A stretch of 64,000 nt of DNA from the NCBI RefSeq assembly GCF_004339465.1, contig NZ_SMFY01000004.1, positions 62,001 to 126,000 of the forward strand. The letters run 5' to 3'. This DNA comes from Ancylobacter aquaticus (GTDB taxonomy: Bacteria; Pseudomonadota; Alphaproteobacteria; Rhizobiales; Xanthobacteraceae). The position numbers and the translations under genes are program-made. Positions 25,592 to 37,217 of the stretch are shown here, piece by piece. Positions within the stretch are counted from its first letter, which is position 1. Each line of letters begins with the position of its first letter. The notes below the pieces were generated by a model. The model was not told the DNA's origin. It was given only the letters and a program-made list of their open reading frames with translations, and ran no database searches.

Positions 25592-26839
25592 TCACTTCCC
25601 CGCGCGCAGCGCCGCCACCAGTTCCGGGGTCGGGTAGGAATCGGCCGGCAGGCCGAGCCGCATCTGTTCCACCTTGATCGCCTGTCGCGTCGCCGCGCCG
25701 ACAATGCCGTCGATCCGACCGACATGGTGACCACGCGCGTTGAGCAGCGTCTGCAGTTCCTTCGCCTGCGCCATGGAGAGCACCGGGATCTTGTCGCCCT
25801 GCCCCCGTTTGAACGGCCCGGCCCCGGCAACGCGCGAGGCGAGATAGGCCGCCGAGGTGGCGTAGACCAGCGAGTTGTTCCACTCGGTGAAGACGTCGAA
25901 ATTGGGATAGACGAGGAAGGCCGGGCCATTGCGCCCCATTGGTAGCAAAAGCGAAGCGGGAAGCTGGTCAGCGGGAAGCTGGCCGCCGCCCGCCCGCACC
26001 ACACCCATGCGCGCCCATTGGGAGCGGGGAACCTTGATCGAGAGGTCCGCCTGGTCCCAGGGCAGGTTGGGCGGCACGCTCACCTCCTCCAGCCAGGGCT
26101 GGCCGGGCTTCCAGCCCAGCGCCTTGACATAGTTCGCCGCCGAGGCCAGCGCGTCGGGCGCCGAGCGGATGAGGTCGACCCGCCCGTCACCGTCGAAGTC
26201 GACGCCGTAATTGAGATAATGGTCGGGCAGAAACTGGAACTGGCCCAGTTCTCCCGCCCAGGGGCCGCGCATGGTCTGCACGGTCAGGTCGCCCCGGTCG
26301 ATGATCTTCAGCGCCGCCATCAGCTGGGTGCGGAACATCTCCGACCGGCGGCAGTCCCACGCCAGCGAAGCCACCGAGCGAATCGTCTGCTTGTCGCCCA
26401 TGAAGGCGCCGAAATCGGTCTCCAGCCCCCAGAAGGCGACCAGCACGGCGCCCGGCACGCCGAATTGCTGCTCGATCCGGCTGAACAGCGCCGGATTCTT
26501 CTGCATCTGCTGCCGGCCCTGCTGGATGCGGTAATTGGCGACCATACGGTCGGAGAACTGGAAGAAGCTTTGCCCGAAAACCTTCTGCCCGCGATCGGTG
26601 CCGACAATGTCGGGGGCATAGCTCACGCCGTTGAGCGCGGCCGCCACCGTGCGCGGCGAGACGCCCTGCGCCACCGCCTGCTGCTTGAAGCCGGCGAGCC
26701 AGGCGTCGAAGCCGGCGCCCGAAGTGCCGCAATTCTGCTGCGCCGAGGCCGCGGCAGGCGCGAGCAATCCGAAAGCGAGCGCGCCGGCGATCAGTGCGCG
26801 GCGTGCGGCAGTGCGGGGCAGAAGCGTCTGGCTGGCCAT
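25592..26839 (-). CDS. Lytic murein transglycosylase (MltB/SLT_2) with peptidoglycan-binding domain
   Basis: 415 residues with a signal peptide ending near SAQQN (residue ~34). Residues ~40-330 form the SLT_2 catalytic domain, with the catalytic Glu140 in the segment FWGLETDFG and the GELGQFQFLPDHYLNYGVDFDGDG-type region that follows. The last ~60 residues match PG_binding_1 (AKELQTLLNARGHHVGRIDGIVG). It cleaves glycan strands in the periplasm to 1,6-anhydromuropeptides. It is convergent with the CDF gene, four bases apart. Confidence 0.93.
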   Translation of the reverse strand: MASQTLLPRTAARRALIAGALAFGLLAPAAASAQQNCGTSGAGFDAWLAGFKQQAVAQGVSPRTVAAALNGVSYAPDIVGTDRGQKVFGQSFFQFSDRMVANYRIQQGRQQMQKNPALFSRIEQQFGVPGAVLVAFWGLETDFGAFMGDKQTIRSVASLAWDCRRSEMFRTQLMAALKIIDRGDLTVQTMRGPWAGELGQFQFLPDHYLNYGVDFDGDGRVDLIRSAPDALASAANYVKALGWKPGQPWLEEVSVPPNLPWDQADLSIKVPRSQWARMGVVRAGGGQLPADQLPASLLLPMGRNGPAFLVYPNFDVFTEWNNSLVYATSAAYLASRVAGAGPFKRGQGDKIPVLSMAQAKELQTLLNARGHHVGRIDGIVGAATRQAIKVEQMRLGLPADSYPTPELVAALRAGK

Positions 26840-26929
26840 GGGTCCCCCGATATCTCAGGCATCGTTTCGTTGCGATCAGCAATCTACAGGAAATACGGCA
26901 GCCGCAGGGTGACGGTTCAGCTGAATTGA

Positions 26930-29002
<2,073 letters not shown>

Positions 29003-29062
29003 GCTTTTTCCCTGCGCGGCCGGGCTTCGTCCGGCCGCGCACCGCTCAGGAGTACGCCAGGA

Positions 29063-29506
29063 ATGTCATCGCCGCCTCCGGTCCGCCCTATCCCCGCCGT
29101 TCTCGCCCTCGTCGCGCGGGGGGAGGAGATGCTGCTGGTGCGCCGGGCCAATCCGCCCGACCAGGGTCTCTGGGGATTTCCCGGCGGCCGGATCGAGCCG
29201 GGCGAGACCTATCTCGACGCGGCGCTGCGCGAACTCCACGAGGAAACCGGCATTGCTGCCGACGCACCGCGCCTGCTCACCGTGCTCGACTTCATCGAGC
29301 ATGACGGTTCGGGCGCGCTGGCCCATCATTTCGCGATGATCGTGGTGCTGTGCCGCTGGCGCTCCGGCGAGGCCGTGGCCGCGGACGACGCGCTTGAGGC
29401 CCGCTGGTTCGACCGTTCGGCCGTCGCAGATCTCGGCTCCCGTGCCAGCCTCAAGGTGACCTACCTCGCCGACCTCGCCCTCGCTCTTCCCGGCGAGGCT
29501 AGTTGA
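29063..29506 (+). CDS. Nudix hydrolase
   Basis: 147 residues containing a complete Nudix box: GGRIEPGETYLDAALRELHE followed by ETGI, with the REUxEE Mg2+-binding acidic residues. Such enzymes hydrolyse nucleoside diphosphates linked to another moiety; ADP-ribose- or NADH-type substrates are common, but the exact one is unknown. It follows thiC after 60 bp containing a GC hairpin (29013-29041). It could be read through from the riboswitch-controlled transcript. Confidence 0.9.
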   Translation: MSSPPPVRPIPAVLALVARGEEMLLVRRANPPDQGLWGFPGGRIEPGETYLDAALRELHEETGIAADAPRLLTVLDFIEHDGSGALAHHFAMIVVLCRWRSGEAVAADDALEARWFDRSAVADLGSRASLKVTYLADLALALPGEAS

Positions 29507-29573
29507 ACCGCCCTCCGGGGGGGGGGGCACGCGAATAAGCTCGAAGCGGCCCCCGAAACCTCGCGCGCGAACG

Positions 29574-29597
29574 AAAAGGGGGCCCGCGAGGGCCCCC
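29574..29597 (-). terminator. Terminator for the first OFA transporter gene
   Basis: GGGGGCCC/GGGCCCCC with a four-base loop forms an 8-bp perfect stem. On the minus strand it is followed by TTTT. It lies 73 bp after the transporter stop codon. Confidence 0.85.
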
Positions 29598-29669
29598 AAG
29601 TCGAGAAGGTAACGTCAGGAACGTATCTGCGAGACGTTCCGGCCGGCGGCCGCGCGGGCCGCCGATGGA

Positions 29670-30995
29670 TCAGGCATGCGCCGAAGCGGTCGCCGTCTTC
29701 TCCACGGCAGGCGGCATGGTGGCGGAACGTACCACATGCGCCTTGAGCACCTTCGGCAGGACCGCGATGGCCAGGAAGGCCGCGAACAGGTCCATGGCGG
29801 CAACCGTGTAGAGCACGGTCGACCAGGTGCCGGTCGCTTCCATCAGCAGGTTGCCGACCGGCACGAACAGCGCGCCGATACCCTTGGCGGTGTAGAGCAC
29901 GCCGTAGATCTTGCCGATGTGCTTGGTGCCGAACGCGTCGCCAGCGAGAGCCGAGAACAGCGAGTAGACTTCACCCCAGGCGAGGAACACCACGCCGGAG
30001 AGGATGAGGAACGCCCACGGATTGTGACCGAAGGCGCCGAGCGCGATGATGCCGATGCCTTCGAGCGTGAAGGCGATGACCATCGTCTTCTCACGGCCGA
30101 TATGGTCCGAGATCCAGCCGAACAGCGGGCGCGAGATGCCGTTCATGACGCGGTCAAGCATCAGGGCGAGCGGCAGCGCGGCCATGACGAAGAAGTACAG
30201 GTCGACCTGGAACTCCTTCACGCCGAGATCCTGCGCGATGACGCCGAGCTGGGCCACCGCCATCATGCCGCCGGTGACGACGCAGATGAACATCAGGAAC
30301 ATGAGCCAGAAGAGCTTGGTGCTCATGGCTTCGCCGAGCGTGTAGTCGCGGCGGCTCTGGTTGAGCTTGCTGGAGGCCTTGACCTCACCGACCTTGGGCG
30401 AGCGCAGGAACCAGGCGGCGACAAAGGCGAGACCGCCCTGCAGCAGACCGAAGAAGAAGAAGGTCTCCTGAAAGCCCGACGTCTCGATCATCGCCGCGAT
30501 CGGCAGGATCGTGGCGGCCGAGCCGGCGCCGTAGCCGCCCGCCGTCAGGCCGACGGCGAGGCCGCGGCGATCCGGGAACCACTTCAGGGCGTTGTTGATG
30601 CAGGTCGCGTAGATCGAGCCCACGCCGATGCCGCCGATGGCCGCGCCGAGGTAGAAGCCCATCAGGCTGGTGGCCTGCGAGTTGATCACCCAGGCCGCGC
30701 CGATGAACAGGGCGCCGAAGGCGACCATCAGGCGGGGGCCGAGCTTGTCGATGAAGAAACCTTCGATCGGCGCGAGCCAGGTCTGCACCAGAACGAAGAT
30801 GGTGAACGCGATCTGGATCGACGCGCGCTCCCAGCCGAAGGTTTCCTGAATCTCAGGAACGAACAGCGTCCAGGCGTACTGGATGTTCGCGGTCGCCACC
30901 ATACAGACGACGCCGACGACGAGCTGAAGCCAACGACGGCTTTCCGAATAATCCTTGCCCGGCCCGACGGCCGCCATGGTCTTGGACGTATTCAA
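29670..30995 (-). CDS. OFA-family MFS transporter (oxalate/formate antiporter type) 1
   Basis: 441 residues. The start is TTG 30995, supported by AGGAG seven bases upstream; the first ATG is six codons later. Twelve transmembrane segments are expected. OFA marks include the long QYAWTLFVPEIQETFGW loop after TM1 and the segment GVLYTAKGIGALF late in the protein, whose Lys is in the place of the substrate-binding Lys355 of OxlT (by pattern; no alignment run). It probably exchanges oxalate for formate or imports oxalate. It is the lone gene of its unit, with a promoter overlapping an operator ~250 bp upstream. Confidence 0.88.
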   Translation of the reverse strand: MNTSKTMAAVGPGKDYSESRRWLQLVVGVVCMVATANIQYAWTLFVPEIQETFGWERASIQIAFTIFVLVQTWLAPIEGFFIDKLGPRLMVAFGALFIGAAWVINSQATSLMGFYLGAAIGGIGVGSIYATCINNALKWFPDRRGLAVGLTAGGYGAGSAATILPIAAMIETSGFQETFFFFGLLQGGLAFVAAWFLRSPKVGEVKASSKLNQSRRDYTLGEAMSTKLFWLMFLMFICVVTGGMMAVAQLGVIAQDLGVKEFQVDLYFFVMAALPLALMLDRVMNGISRPLFGWISDHIGREKTMVIAFTLEGIGIIALGAFGHNPWAFLILSGVVFLAWGEVYSLFSALAGDAFGTKHIGKIYGVLYTAKGIGALFVPVGNLLMEATGTWSTVLYTVAAMDLFAAFLAIAVLPKVLKAHVVRSATMPPAVEKTATASAHA

Positions 30996-31591
30996 GGGCG
31001 ATCTCCTCTCCCAAATCGATAAATGCCGCGGATCGGCTTTTTATTGCGGTCGTTCCGTTGCCTTTCGGCTCGGCGCCGGCTTGTCGTTGGCCCCGGGGGC
31101 GCTTTCTGCGTCGCCCCCGCGACGGCCGCTTGAGCGGCATTTCATTCCCAAAGGTTGCGCGGTATCCGCCCCCTTACGTCGCGTTCCGAAACCTCGGAGG
31201 CGCCCTGACGCAGGGTTGCGGAACCGACCCGCTGGGGGCGGATCATAATCGACAATATTATGTATGCCAATTGCGATTTATGACTCACCACACGTTCCGT
31301 AAGCCAAAAGACGCCGTAGAATTTCCACTTGCCGTCGAACCACCCTTTAATAGATGTCACATCGTTGTCGCGTAGCGACCTTGCGTCAGTTGAGATCTAA
31401 ATAGAAGATGAATAACAAGAACCTTCGGGAACGTTAACTTGCCGTTGTCGCTAACGACATCCATATCGATGTGGCGATGACATGAAAGAGAACGTCTCGC
31501 GCCCCATTTTCGTCGCGAGTTTACAATTTTAATGCTGGCCGCTTTCCAATTCCCCGCGCAAGTGCGCAGAGCCTTCGGCGCTGCGGACAAG
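30996..31591. other. Intergenic region with long leader of transporter 1
   Basis: No convincing gene is present. The stretch 31230-31540 is AT-rich compared with its surroundings. It holds the promoter/operator at 31242-31270, so transporter 1 has a leader of about 240 nt containing GC-rich segments. A small RNA or leader structure is possible but nothing recognisable was seen. Confidence 0.5.
31242..31270 (-). promoter_or_regulatory. Promoter of OFA transporter 1 overlapped by a GntR-type operator
   Basis: On the minus strand TTGGCA (31270-31265) and TATGAT (31247-31242) are separated by exactly 17 bp, a good sigma-70 promoter. The operator TGGCATACATAATATTG (31269-31253) covers the −35 box and spacer. 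It matches the site before the panE-like gene at 13 of 17 positions. Repression by steric exclusion is the likely mode. Confidence 0.65.
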
Positions 31592-31618
31592 AAAAAGGGC
31601 CCGTCCGAGGACGGGCCC
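31592..31618 (-). terminator. Terminator for the second OFA transporter gene
   Basis: A perfect 10-bp stem, GGGCCCGTCC/GGACGGGCCC with a two-base centre, is followed on the minus strand by TTTTT. It lies 30 bp after the transporter stop. Confidence 0.9.
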
Positions 31619-31648
31619 TGAAAGAAATCTGGCCGTAGGGAGAGGCGG

Positions 31649-32968
31649 CTACTCGGCCGCCACCACCTTGGTCGGCCCCTTCGCCGCGCCCGCAGCAGCA
31701 GCCGCCGCGCGGCGGCCATGGGCGTTGGCCAGCGGCTTCAACACCGCGAGCGCCATCACCGCAGCGACGATGTTCAGCACCGCTGCCGTGATGAACACGG
31801 CGTGCCAGCTGCCCGTCACGGTGGTGAGAATGCTGGTGAAGGGCACGATCAGCGCCGCCGTACCCTTGGCGGTGTAGAGCAGGCCCGCATTGGTGGTGGC
31901 GAACTTCGAGCCGAACGCATCGCCGCACATCGCTGGGAACAGAGAGTAGATCTCGCCCCAGGCGAAGAACACCAGGCCGGTTAGGATGACGAACATCACC
32001 GGGTTGTGGCCGAGCACGCTCAGCGCGTAGATGCCGACGCCCTCGATGGCGAAGGCCACGAACATCGTGTTTTCACGGCCGATCTGGTCCGACACCCAGC
32101 CGAAGAACGGGCGGGTAAGGCCGTTCAACACGCGGTCGATCGCGGCGGCGAAGGTCAGCGCCGGAAGGGTGATGCCGATCAGGCTCACCGGAATATCGGC
32201 GATGCCGAAATCCTTGGCGATCGGGCCAAGCTGGGCGGTCGCCATCAGGCCACCGGCGGCCATCATGACGAACATCGCGTACATCACCCAGAAAAGCGGG
32301 GTGGAGAGCATCTCCTTCGGCGCGAAATCGCGGGCCGACTGCGAGACCTTGGCGATCGCCTTCGCGGCGAAGGCAACGATCTGCTCCTTCTTCGGCGCGG
32401 CAAGAAAAAGCGCGACCAGCGTGATCACGATGCCCTGACCCACGCCGAAATAGAAGAACGCGGCCTCATAGCCCTGGTTCTTGATCATGTTTTGGATCGG
32501 GATGACCGTCAGCGCCGAGCCGGCGCCGAAGCCGGCGGCAGTGATGCCGGCCGCAAGGCCGCGGCGATCGGGAAACCACTTAAGCGAATTGCCCACGCAG
32601 GTGCCGTACACCGCGCCGGCACCGACGCCGCCCAGCGCCGCACCGACATAAAGCATGGTGAGCGTGTCGGCGTAGGAGTTGATCACCCAGGCGAGGCCGC
32701 AGAACACGCCGCCGAAAAGCACCACGACGCGCGGGCCGTATTTGTCGACGAACCAACCCTCGACCGGCACCAGCCAGGTTTCGGTGACGATGAAGATGGA
32801 GAACGCCACCTGGATCGCGGCGCGATCCCAGCCGTGGGCTTCCTGCATCGGATTGACGAAGAAGGTCCAGCCATACTGCATGTTGGCGATCATGCACATG
32901 CAGATCACGCCGAACACCAGCTGAAGCCAGCGCTTTTTATTAATGGATGCCGTTGCGTCAGATGTCAT
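31649..32968 (-). CDS. OFA-family MFS transporter (oxalate/formate antiporter type) 2
   Basis: 439 residues from ATG 32968, closely related to transporter 1: KKRWLQLVFGVICMCMIANMQY matches the same TM1 region, and LLYTAKGTAALIV carries the equivalent late Lys. Twelve transmembrane segments are expected. Two tandem OFA carriers next to oxc-frc suggest division of labour, such as oxalate/formate exchange versus net oxalate uptake, or different affinities. Both have their own terminators and upstream regions, so they are separately transcribed. Confidence 0.88.
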   Translation of the reverse strand: MTSDATASINKKRWLQLVFGVICMCMIANMQYGWTFFVNPMQEAHGWDRAAIQVAFSIFIVTETWLVPVEGWFVDKYGPRVVVLFGGVFCGLAWVINSYADTLTMLYVGAALGGVGAGAVYGTCVGNSLKWFPDRRGLAAGITAAGFGAGSALTVIPIQNMIKNQGYEAAFFYFGVGQGIVITLVALFLAAPKKEQIVAFAAKAIAKVSQSARDFAPKEMLSTPLFWVMYAMFVMMAAGGLMATAQLGPIAKDFGIADIPVSLIGITLPALTFAAAIDRVLNGLTRPFFGWVSDQIGRENTMFVAFAIEGVGIYALSVLGHNPVMFVILTGLVFFAWGEIYSLFPAMCGDAFGSKFATTNAGLLYTAKGTAALIVPFTSILTTVTGSWHAVFITAAVLNIVAAVMALAVLKPLANAHGRRAAAAAAGAAKGPTKVVAAE

Positions 32969-33104
32969 GTTGTCCTCGAACGTTTCCCAACGTAAAGAGA
33001 GTCGATAATCTCTGTTATTCTTTTTGAATGCCCGTCTTTCGTGACCACATAAACGGGTCGTCGATCAGCCATTCCGGCGACCCTACTACGTATTTTCGGT
33101 AATG

Positions 33105-33121
33105 CAAAATTCTGCATACCA
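33105..33121. promoter_or_regulatory. Partial GntR-type operator upstream of OFA transporter 2
   Basis: On the minus strand it reads TGGTATGCAGAATTTTG. One half-site (TGGTAT) is perfect and the other is degenerate compared with the consensus at 45650. It lies 137 bp upstream of the transporter start. Confidence 0.4.
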
Positions 33122-33347
33122 CAAACAACTAAAATTCTATGGAGAACGACTGACCTAACGGCACCTTACCGAAGGGAATACTTGTTCTTTATTACCCAAC
33201 GTCAGATGAGCAGGAACCCTTGGCGCGACTGAACCGGCGCCCGGTGGCGCATCGCGGCGCGGCGGCGATCGGGAAAAGACTGCCGAGGCGAGTGCGGGCG
33301 CGGATCGTCCCGGCTTCGTGCGCCCCGGACCCTCCCGCATGGACATT

Positions 33348-33364
33348 CTGTATGTGTTATACGA
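33348..33364. promoter_or_regulatory. GntR-type operator upstream of gntR1
   Basis: CTGTATGTGTTATACGA has the GTAT-N5-ATAC core shared with the sites at 34417, 34548 and 45650. It lies about 147 bp upstream of the gntR1 GTG start and could mediate auto- or cross-regulation. Confidence 0.5.
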
Positions 33365-33510
33365 TGCTCACAAAGGCCGTTCCGCCCTAGAGAATCGCGA
33401 AAGATCCCGAGGAATGGCACGTATTGGCCGGGCGAAAGCGGCCGCCCTGCAGAAAACTGCAGCGGACAACAACAAGAACAACATCTTCAGCAACTGACGA
33501 GGAAACGCCC

Positions 33511-34212
33511 GTGGAAAGCGCCGACACCCAGACGAGACTGAACATCGCCCCTCTCGCCGCCAATACCAGCCTTCGTACACTGGCCTATGACGCCATCAAG
33601 AAGGCCATCACCGAGATGGACATGTATGGGCAGGACAGCGAGATCCGGCTCGACGAGCGGCAGTTGTCGCACGATCTCGGCGTGAGCCGCACCCCGATCC
33701 GCGAGGCTCTCACCGTCCTCGAACAGGAAGGCTTCGTGCGCTCGGTGCCCCGGCGCGGCATCTTTGTGGTGCGCAAGTCCAAGCGCGAGATCATCGACAT
33801 GATCGTCGTCTGGGCGGCGCTGGAGAGCATGTCCGCACGGCTCGCGGCCAGCCGGGCCAGCGACCGTGAGCTCGCGGAACTGCGGGAGCTGTTCCACGAC
33901 TTCGAGGGCGAAGCGCCCGCGGACCACATGAACGAGTATTCCAACGCGAATATCCGGTTCCACCAGAACATCATCCGGCTCGGCGGCTGCGATATGATCG
34001 CCGAGATGACGGAAAACCTGTTCATCCATATTCGCGGCATCCGTGCTGTTTCAGTGCGGCAGGAAAACCGCTCGGAACGCTCGCTGCAGGAGCATCGCGG
34101 CATCATCGCCGCTCTGGTCGCCCGTGACGCCGATCTCGCCGAGCGGCTGGTGCGCGAGCACACGCTAGGCCTCGCCGCCCATGTCGAGAAGCACGGCAAG
34201 TTCCCGTCCTGA
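33511..34212 (+). CDS. GntR-family regulator (FadR/FCD type) 1 of oxalate locus
   Basis: 233 residues from GTG 33511 (ESADTQTRLN), with GAGGAA upstream. The N-terminal winged helix-turn-helix has [40 protein letters not shown], followed by an all-helical FCD ligand-binding domain (MIVVWAALESMSARLAA...FHQNIIRLGG). FCD regulators sense small carboxylates, often through a bound metal. It is paralogous to the regulator at 34609. Gene position and shared 17-bp sites suggest that it controls transporters and oxc-frc in response to oxalate or a derived acid. This is inference. Confidence 0.9.
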   Translation: MESADTQTRLNIAPLAANTSLRTLAYDAIKKAITEMDMYGQDSEIRLDERQLSHDLGVSRTPIREALTVLEQEGFVRSVPRRGIFVVRKSKREIIDMIVVWAALESMSARLAASRASDRELAELRELFHDFEGEAPADHMNEYSNANIRFHQNIIRLGGCDMIAEMTENLFIHIRGIRAVSVRQENRSERSLQEHRGIIAALVARDADLAERLVREHTLGLAAHVEKHGKFPS

Positions 34213-34416
34213 GCCCGCACCGGCCCCGTCTCACTGTCCCGCGCCGCCCTCGCCCGCGTTTTCGACCCCTGCGCCACACGGCGAAGGCGCCTTTCGTATC
34301 AAGGGCTTGCGGTGATGGCAGCACGGGAGCGGCCTGTCCGGGCGCCGCCGGAGGCGAACTTTTGGCTGCGCCACGCCGCAAAGTGTTCCAGCGCTCTCGC
34401 ATTGCCCGATCGTCCG

Positions 34417-34433
34417 TGGTATATTGCATACGC
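34417..34433. promoter_or_regulatory. GntR-type operator between gntR1 and gntR2
   Basis: TGGTATATTGCATACGC matches the TGGTAT-N5-ATACxx pattern with one strong and one weaker half-site. It lies 131 bp upstream of the stronger site at 34548 in the 396-bp gap between the two regulator genes. Nothing else recognisable fills that gap. Confidence 0.5.
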
Positions 34434-34538
34434 AAGTGCGCTCCACCCTCCTTACCAAAGGTCAGGAACGGCTGAGAAGGCGCTCGGCAAAGGTGAGGAA
34501 AAGGAGCCGGAGGCGCCCCCGTGACGGGGGCATACGAA

Positions 34539-34564
34539 TTGACATGTTGGTATTTGGTATGCCA
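34539..34564 (+). promoter_or_regulatory. gntR2-oxc-frc promoter element with operator
   Basis: A perfect −35 hexamer TTGACA is at 34539-34544. The operator TGGTATTTGGTATGCCA at 34548-34564 lies directly after it, in the spacer/−10 zone. Its reverse complement equals the site before the panE-like gene at 16 of 17 bases. It is 45 bp upstream of the gntR2 start. No clear −10 hexamer is visible. Confidence 0.6.
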
Positions 34565-34608
34565 CTTTTTCGGAAATCCGCTGTGGGTTTTCCGCAGAGG
34601 ACGCTTCC

Positions 34609-35334
34609 GTGAGCAGCAAGGCAGTTGTGAGCAAGCACTGGCAAAGCGGTGAGAATGGTCTGACCATCGAGCGCCTGCCGGCCAAGGAGAGCTTCAAGAG
34701 CAAGGCCTATGCCGCTCTCAAGGAAGCCATCACACACATGAATATCTACGGCTCTAGCGAGCCGATGCTGCTCGACGAGCGCGATATTTCCGAGCGTCTC
34801 GGCGCAAGCCGGACGCCGATCCGCGAGGCGGTCGCGATGCTGGAGCAGGAGGGCCTGCTCCGCGCCGTGCCCCGGCGGGGAATTATGGTGGTTCGCCGCT
34901 CCAAGGCCGAGATCATCGAAATGATCGAGGCCTGGGCGGCGCTGGAAAGCATGGCGGCCCGCCTCGCCACGCAGCGCGCAAGCGATGAGGCGATCGCCGA
35001 GCTGAGGACGTTGTTCAAGAAGTTCGATCTGGCGCGGATCGAGCGTGATCGGTGCGACGAATATTCGAGTGCGAATATCGCGTTTCACCAGGCGCTGATC
35101 CGGCTGAGCGGCTCTTCGCTGCTCGTGGCGATGACGGAAAACCTGTTCTTCCATGTACGGGCCATCCGCCACCGCACGATCTTTGAGATGGACCGGGCGC
35201 AGCGTTCGGCATCCGACCATCTGGAGATCATTGTTGCACTCGAGGCGCGGGACGCGGACCGCGCCGAGCGTCTGGTCAGAGGCCACACGCTCCGGCTCGC
35301 CGAGCATGTCGAGAACCACGTAGACCTAGATTAG
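34609..35334 (+). CDS. GntR-family regulator (FadR/FCD type) 2 of oxalate locus
   Basis: 241 residues from GTG 34609, preceded by AGAGGA. The wHTH ([41 protein letters not shown]) and FCD domain ([22 protein letters not shown]...[10 protein letters not shown]) closely parallel regulator 1, so the pair arose by duplication. It is followed after 43 bp by oxc, with which it is likely co-transcribed. An operator immediately upstream suggests autoregulation. Confidence 0.9.
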   Translation: MSSKAVVSKHWQSGENGLTIERLPAKESFKSKAYAALKEAITHMNIYGSSEPMLLDERDISERLGASRTPIREAVAMLEQEGLLRAVPRRGIMVVRRSKAEIIEMIEAWAALESMAARLATQRASDEAIAELRTLFKKFDLARIERDRCDEYSSANIAFHQALIRLSGSSLLVAMTENLFFHVRAIRHRTIFEMDRAQRSASDHLEIIVALEARDADRAERLVRGHTLRLAEHVENHVDLD

Positions 35335-35377
35335 GGCGGCAAAAACCCGCCGAAGGACGTTTGGGAGGGAATACGGG

Positions 35378-37117
35378 ATGTCCGCAGTCGCACAGGTAAT
35401 TGACGTGAATGCCGCAGCTGAGACCGAACAGGAGCTCACCGATGGCTTCCACCTGGTCATTGATGCGCTCAAACTGAACGATATCGACACCATTTACGGC
35501 GTGCCGGGGATTCCGATCACGGATCTGGGCCGCATGGCGCAGGCCGAAGGCATCCGCGTCGTCTCGTTCCGCCACGAGCAGAACGCGGGCAACGCCGCCG
35601 CCATCGCCGGCTTTCTGACCAAGAAGCCGGGCGTGTGCCTCACCGTTTCGGCGCCGGGCTTCCTCAACGGCCTCACCGCCCTGGCGAACGCCACCACCAA
35701 CTGCTTCCCCATGATCCTCATCTCCGGCTCTTCGGAGCGCGAGATCGTCGACCTGCAGCAGGGCGACTATGAGGAGATGGACCAGCTCGCCATCGCCAAG
35801 CCGCTGTGCAAGGCCGCCTTCCGCGTTCTGCACGCGGCCGATATCGGCATTGCGGTCGCCCGCGCCATCCGCGCGGCCTGCTCCGGCCGTCCCGGCGGCG
35901 TCTATCTCGACCTGCCGGCCAAGCTGTTCTCGCAGGTGATGGATGCCGATGCCGGCGCCAAGTCGCTGGTCAAGGTGATCGACCCCGCCCCGGCGCAGCT
36001 CCCCTCCCCGGCCGCCATCACCCGCGCGCTCGACGTGCTGAAGTCGGCGAAGAAGCCGCTCATCATCATCGGCAAGGGCGCCGCCTATGCGCAGGCCGAT
36101 GACGAGATCCGCTCCTTCATCGAGACCTCCGGCATTCCCTTCCTGCCGATGTCGATGGCCAAGGGCCTGCTGCCCGACAACCATCCGCTCTCGGCCGGCG
36201 CCGCCCGCTCGACGGTGCTGAAGGATTCCGACGTCGTCCTGCTGATCGGCGCCCGCCTCAACTGGCTGCTGTCGCACGGCAAGGGCAAGACCTGGGGCGA
36301 CGCCCCGAAGAAGTTCATCCAGGTCGACATCGAGCCGAAGGAAATGGACTCGAACGTCGAGATTGCCGCGCCGCTGGTCGGTGATATCGGCTCGGTCGTC
36401 GAGGCCCTGAGCGAGGCCATCAAGACTGGCTGGAAGGCGCCCGCCGCGGAGTGGATCGACGCCATCAACGCCCGCAAGGAAGTCAATATCGGCAAGATGT
36501 CTCAGCGCCTGCTGAAGAACTCGACCCCGATGGATTTCCATTCCGCGCTCGGCGCGCTGAAGCAGGTCATCAAGGAGCGCCCGGACGCGATCCTCGTCAA
36601 TGAGGGCGCGAACACGCTGGACCTCGCCCGTGGCGTGATCGACATGTACCAGCCGCGCAAGCGCCTGGACGTCGGCACCTGGGGCGTGATGGGCATCGGT
36701 ATGGGCTTCGCCATCGGCGCGGCGGTCGAGACCGGCAAGCCGGTGCTGGCCGTCGAGGGCGACAGCGCCTTCGGCTTCTCCGGCATGGAAGTTGAAACCA
36801 TCTGCCGCTACAACCTGCCGGTCTGCGTCGTTATCTTCAACAATAACGGCATCTATCGCGGCACCGACACCGACCCGACGGGTCGCGATCCCGGCACCAC
36901 CGTGTTCGTCGCCGACTCGCGCTACGACAAGATGATGGAAGCCTTCGGCGGCGTGGGCGTCCATGTCACGACCCCGGACGAGCTCAAGCGCGCCGTGGAC
37001 GAGGCGATGGATAGCGGCAAGCCGACCCTCATCAACGCCGTGATCGACCCGGCCGCCGGCAGCGAGAGCGGCAATATCGGCAGCCTCAACCCGCAGAGCG
37101 TCGTGAAGAAGAAGTAA
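35378..37117 (+). CDS. oxc: Oxalyl-CoA decarboxylase
   Basis: 579 residues, full length for Oxc, a TPP enzyme that converts oxalyl-CoA to formyl-CoA and CO2. The TPP-activating Glu67 sits in FRHEQNAG. The TPP/Mg motif starts GDSAFGFSG at 461-469 and ends with NNNGIYRG at 488. The C-terminal NPQSVVKKK tail is the family's CoA-covering tail type. It lies downstream of gntR2 and upstream of frc, the classic partner that regenerates oxalyl-CoA. Cytoplasmic. Confidence 0.96.
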   Translation: MSAVAQVIDVNAAAETEQELTDGFHLVIDALKLNDIDTIYGVPGIPITDLGRMAQAEGIRVVSFRHEQNAGNAAAIAGFLTKKPGVCLTVSAPGFLNGLTALANATTNCFPMILISGSSEREIVDLQQGDYEEMDQLAIAKPLCKAAFRVLHAADIGIAVARAIRAACSGRPGGVYLDLPAKLFSQVMDADAGAKSLVKVIDPAPAQLPSPAAITRALDVLKSAKKPLIIIGKGAAYAQADDEIRSFIETSGIPFLPMSMAKGLLPDNHPLSAGAARSTVLKDSDVVLLIGARLNWLLSHGKGKTWGDAPKKFIQVDIEPKEMDSNVEIAAPLVGDIGSVVEALSEAIKTGWKAPAAEWIDAINARKEVNIGKMSQRLLKNSTPMDFHSALGALKQVIKERPDAILVNEGANTLDLARGVIDMYQPRKRLDVGTWGVMGIGMGFAIGAAVETGKPVLAVEGDSAFGFSGMEVETICRYNLPVCVVIFNNNGIYRGTDTDPTGRDPGTTVFVADSRYDKMMEAFGGVGVHVTTPDELKRAVDEAMDSGKPTLINAVIDPAAGSESGNIGSLNPQSVVKKK

Positions 37118-37125
37118 GTCAAACC

Positions 37126-37162
37126 GGGACGGGTGGGGAGCGGCAAATTCCCCACCCGTCCC
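37126..37162 (+). other. Strong intercistronic hairpin between oxc and frc1
   Basis: GGGACGGGTGGGGA and TCCCCACCCGTCCC form a perfect 14-bp stem with a nine-base loop just after the oxc stop. No T-run follows, so it is not a standard terminator. It may protect the oxc mRNA 3' end or reduce read-through into frc. Confidence 0.65.
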
Positions 37163-37217
37163 ATCCCCGCTGCAACGACACAACGGCGAAAAGCCGGGTC
37201 ATCTCGAGAGGAACCCC

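Larger units (their letters stand above)
32969..33510. other. Divergent regulatory region between OFA transporter 2 and gntR1
   Basis: No gene is seen. 33000-33190 is AT-rich. Two GntR-type sites are inside: a half-conserved one at 33105-33121 and a palindromic one at 33348-33364. An in-frame TTG at 33424 upstream of gntR1 is unlikely to be used. Confidence 0.5.

Noticed and set aside
29518-29527. Run of ten G between the Nudix gene and the transporter terminator as a phase-variable switch
   Set aside because: It lies outside any coding region and away from promoters; it is more likely neutral or an assembly-sensitive homopolymer.
34561-34595. IclR-type TTCCGC half-sites upstream of gntR2
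   Set aside because: CGGAAATCCG and TTTTCCGCAG occur here but not in the arrangement of the gcl palindromes; too weak to call an operator.
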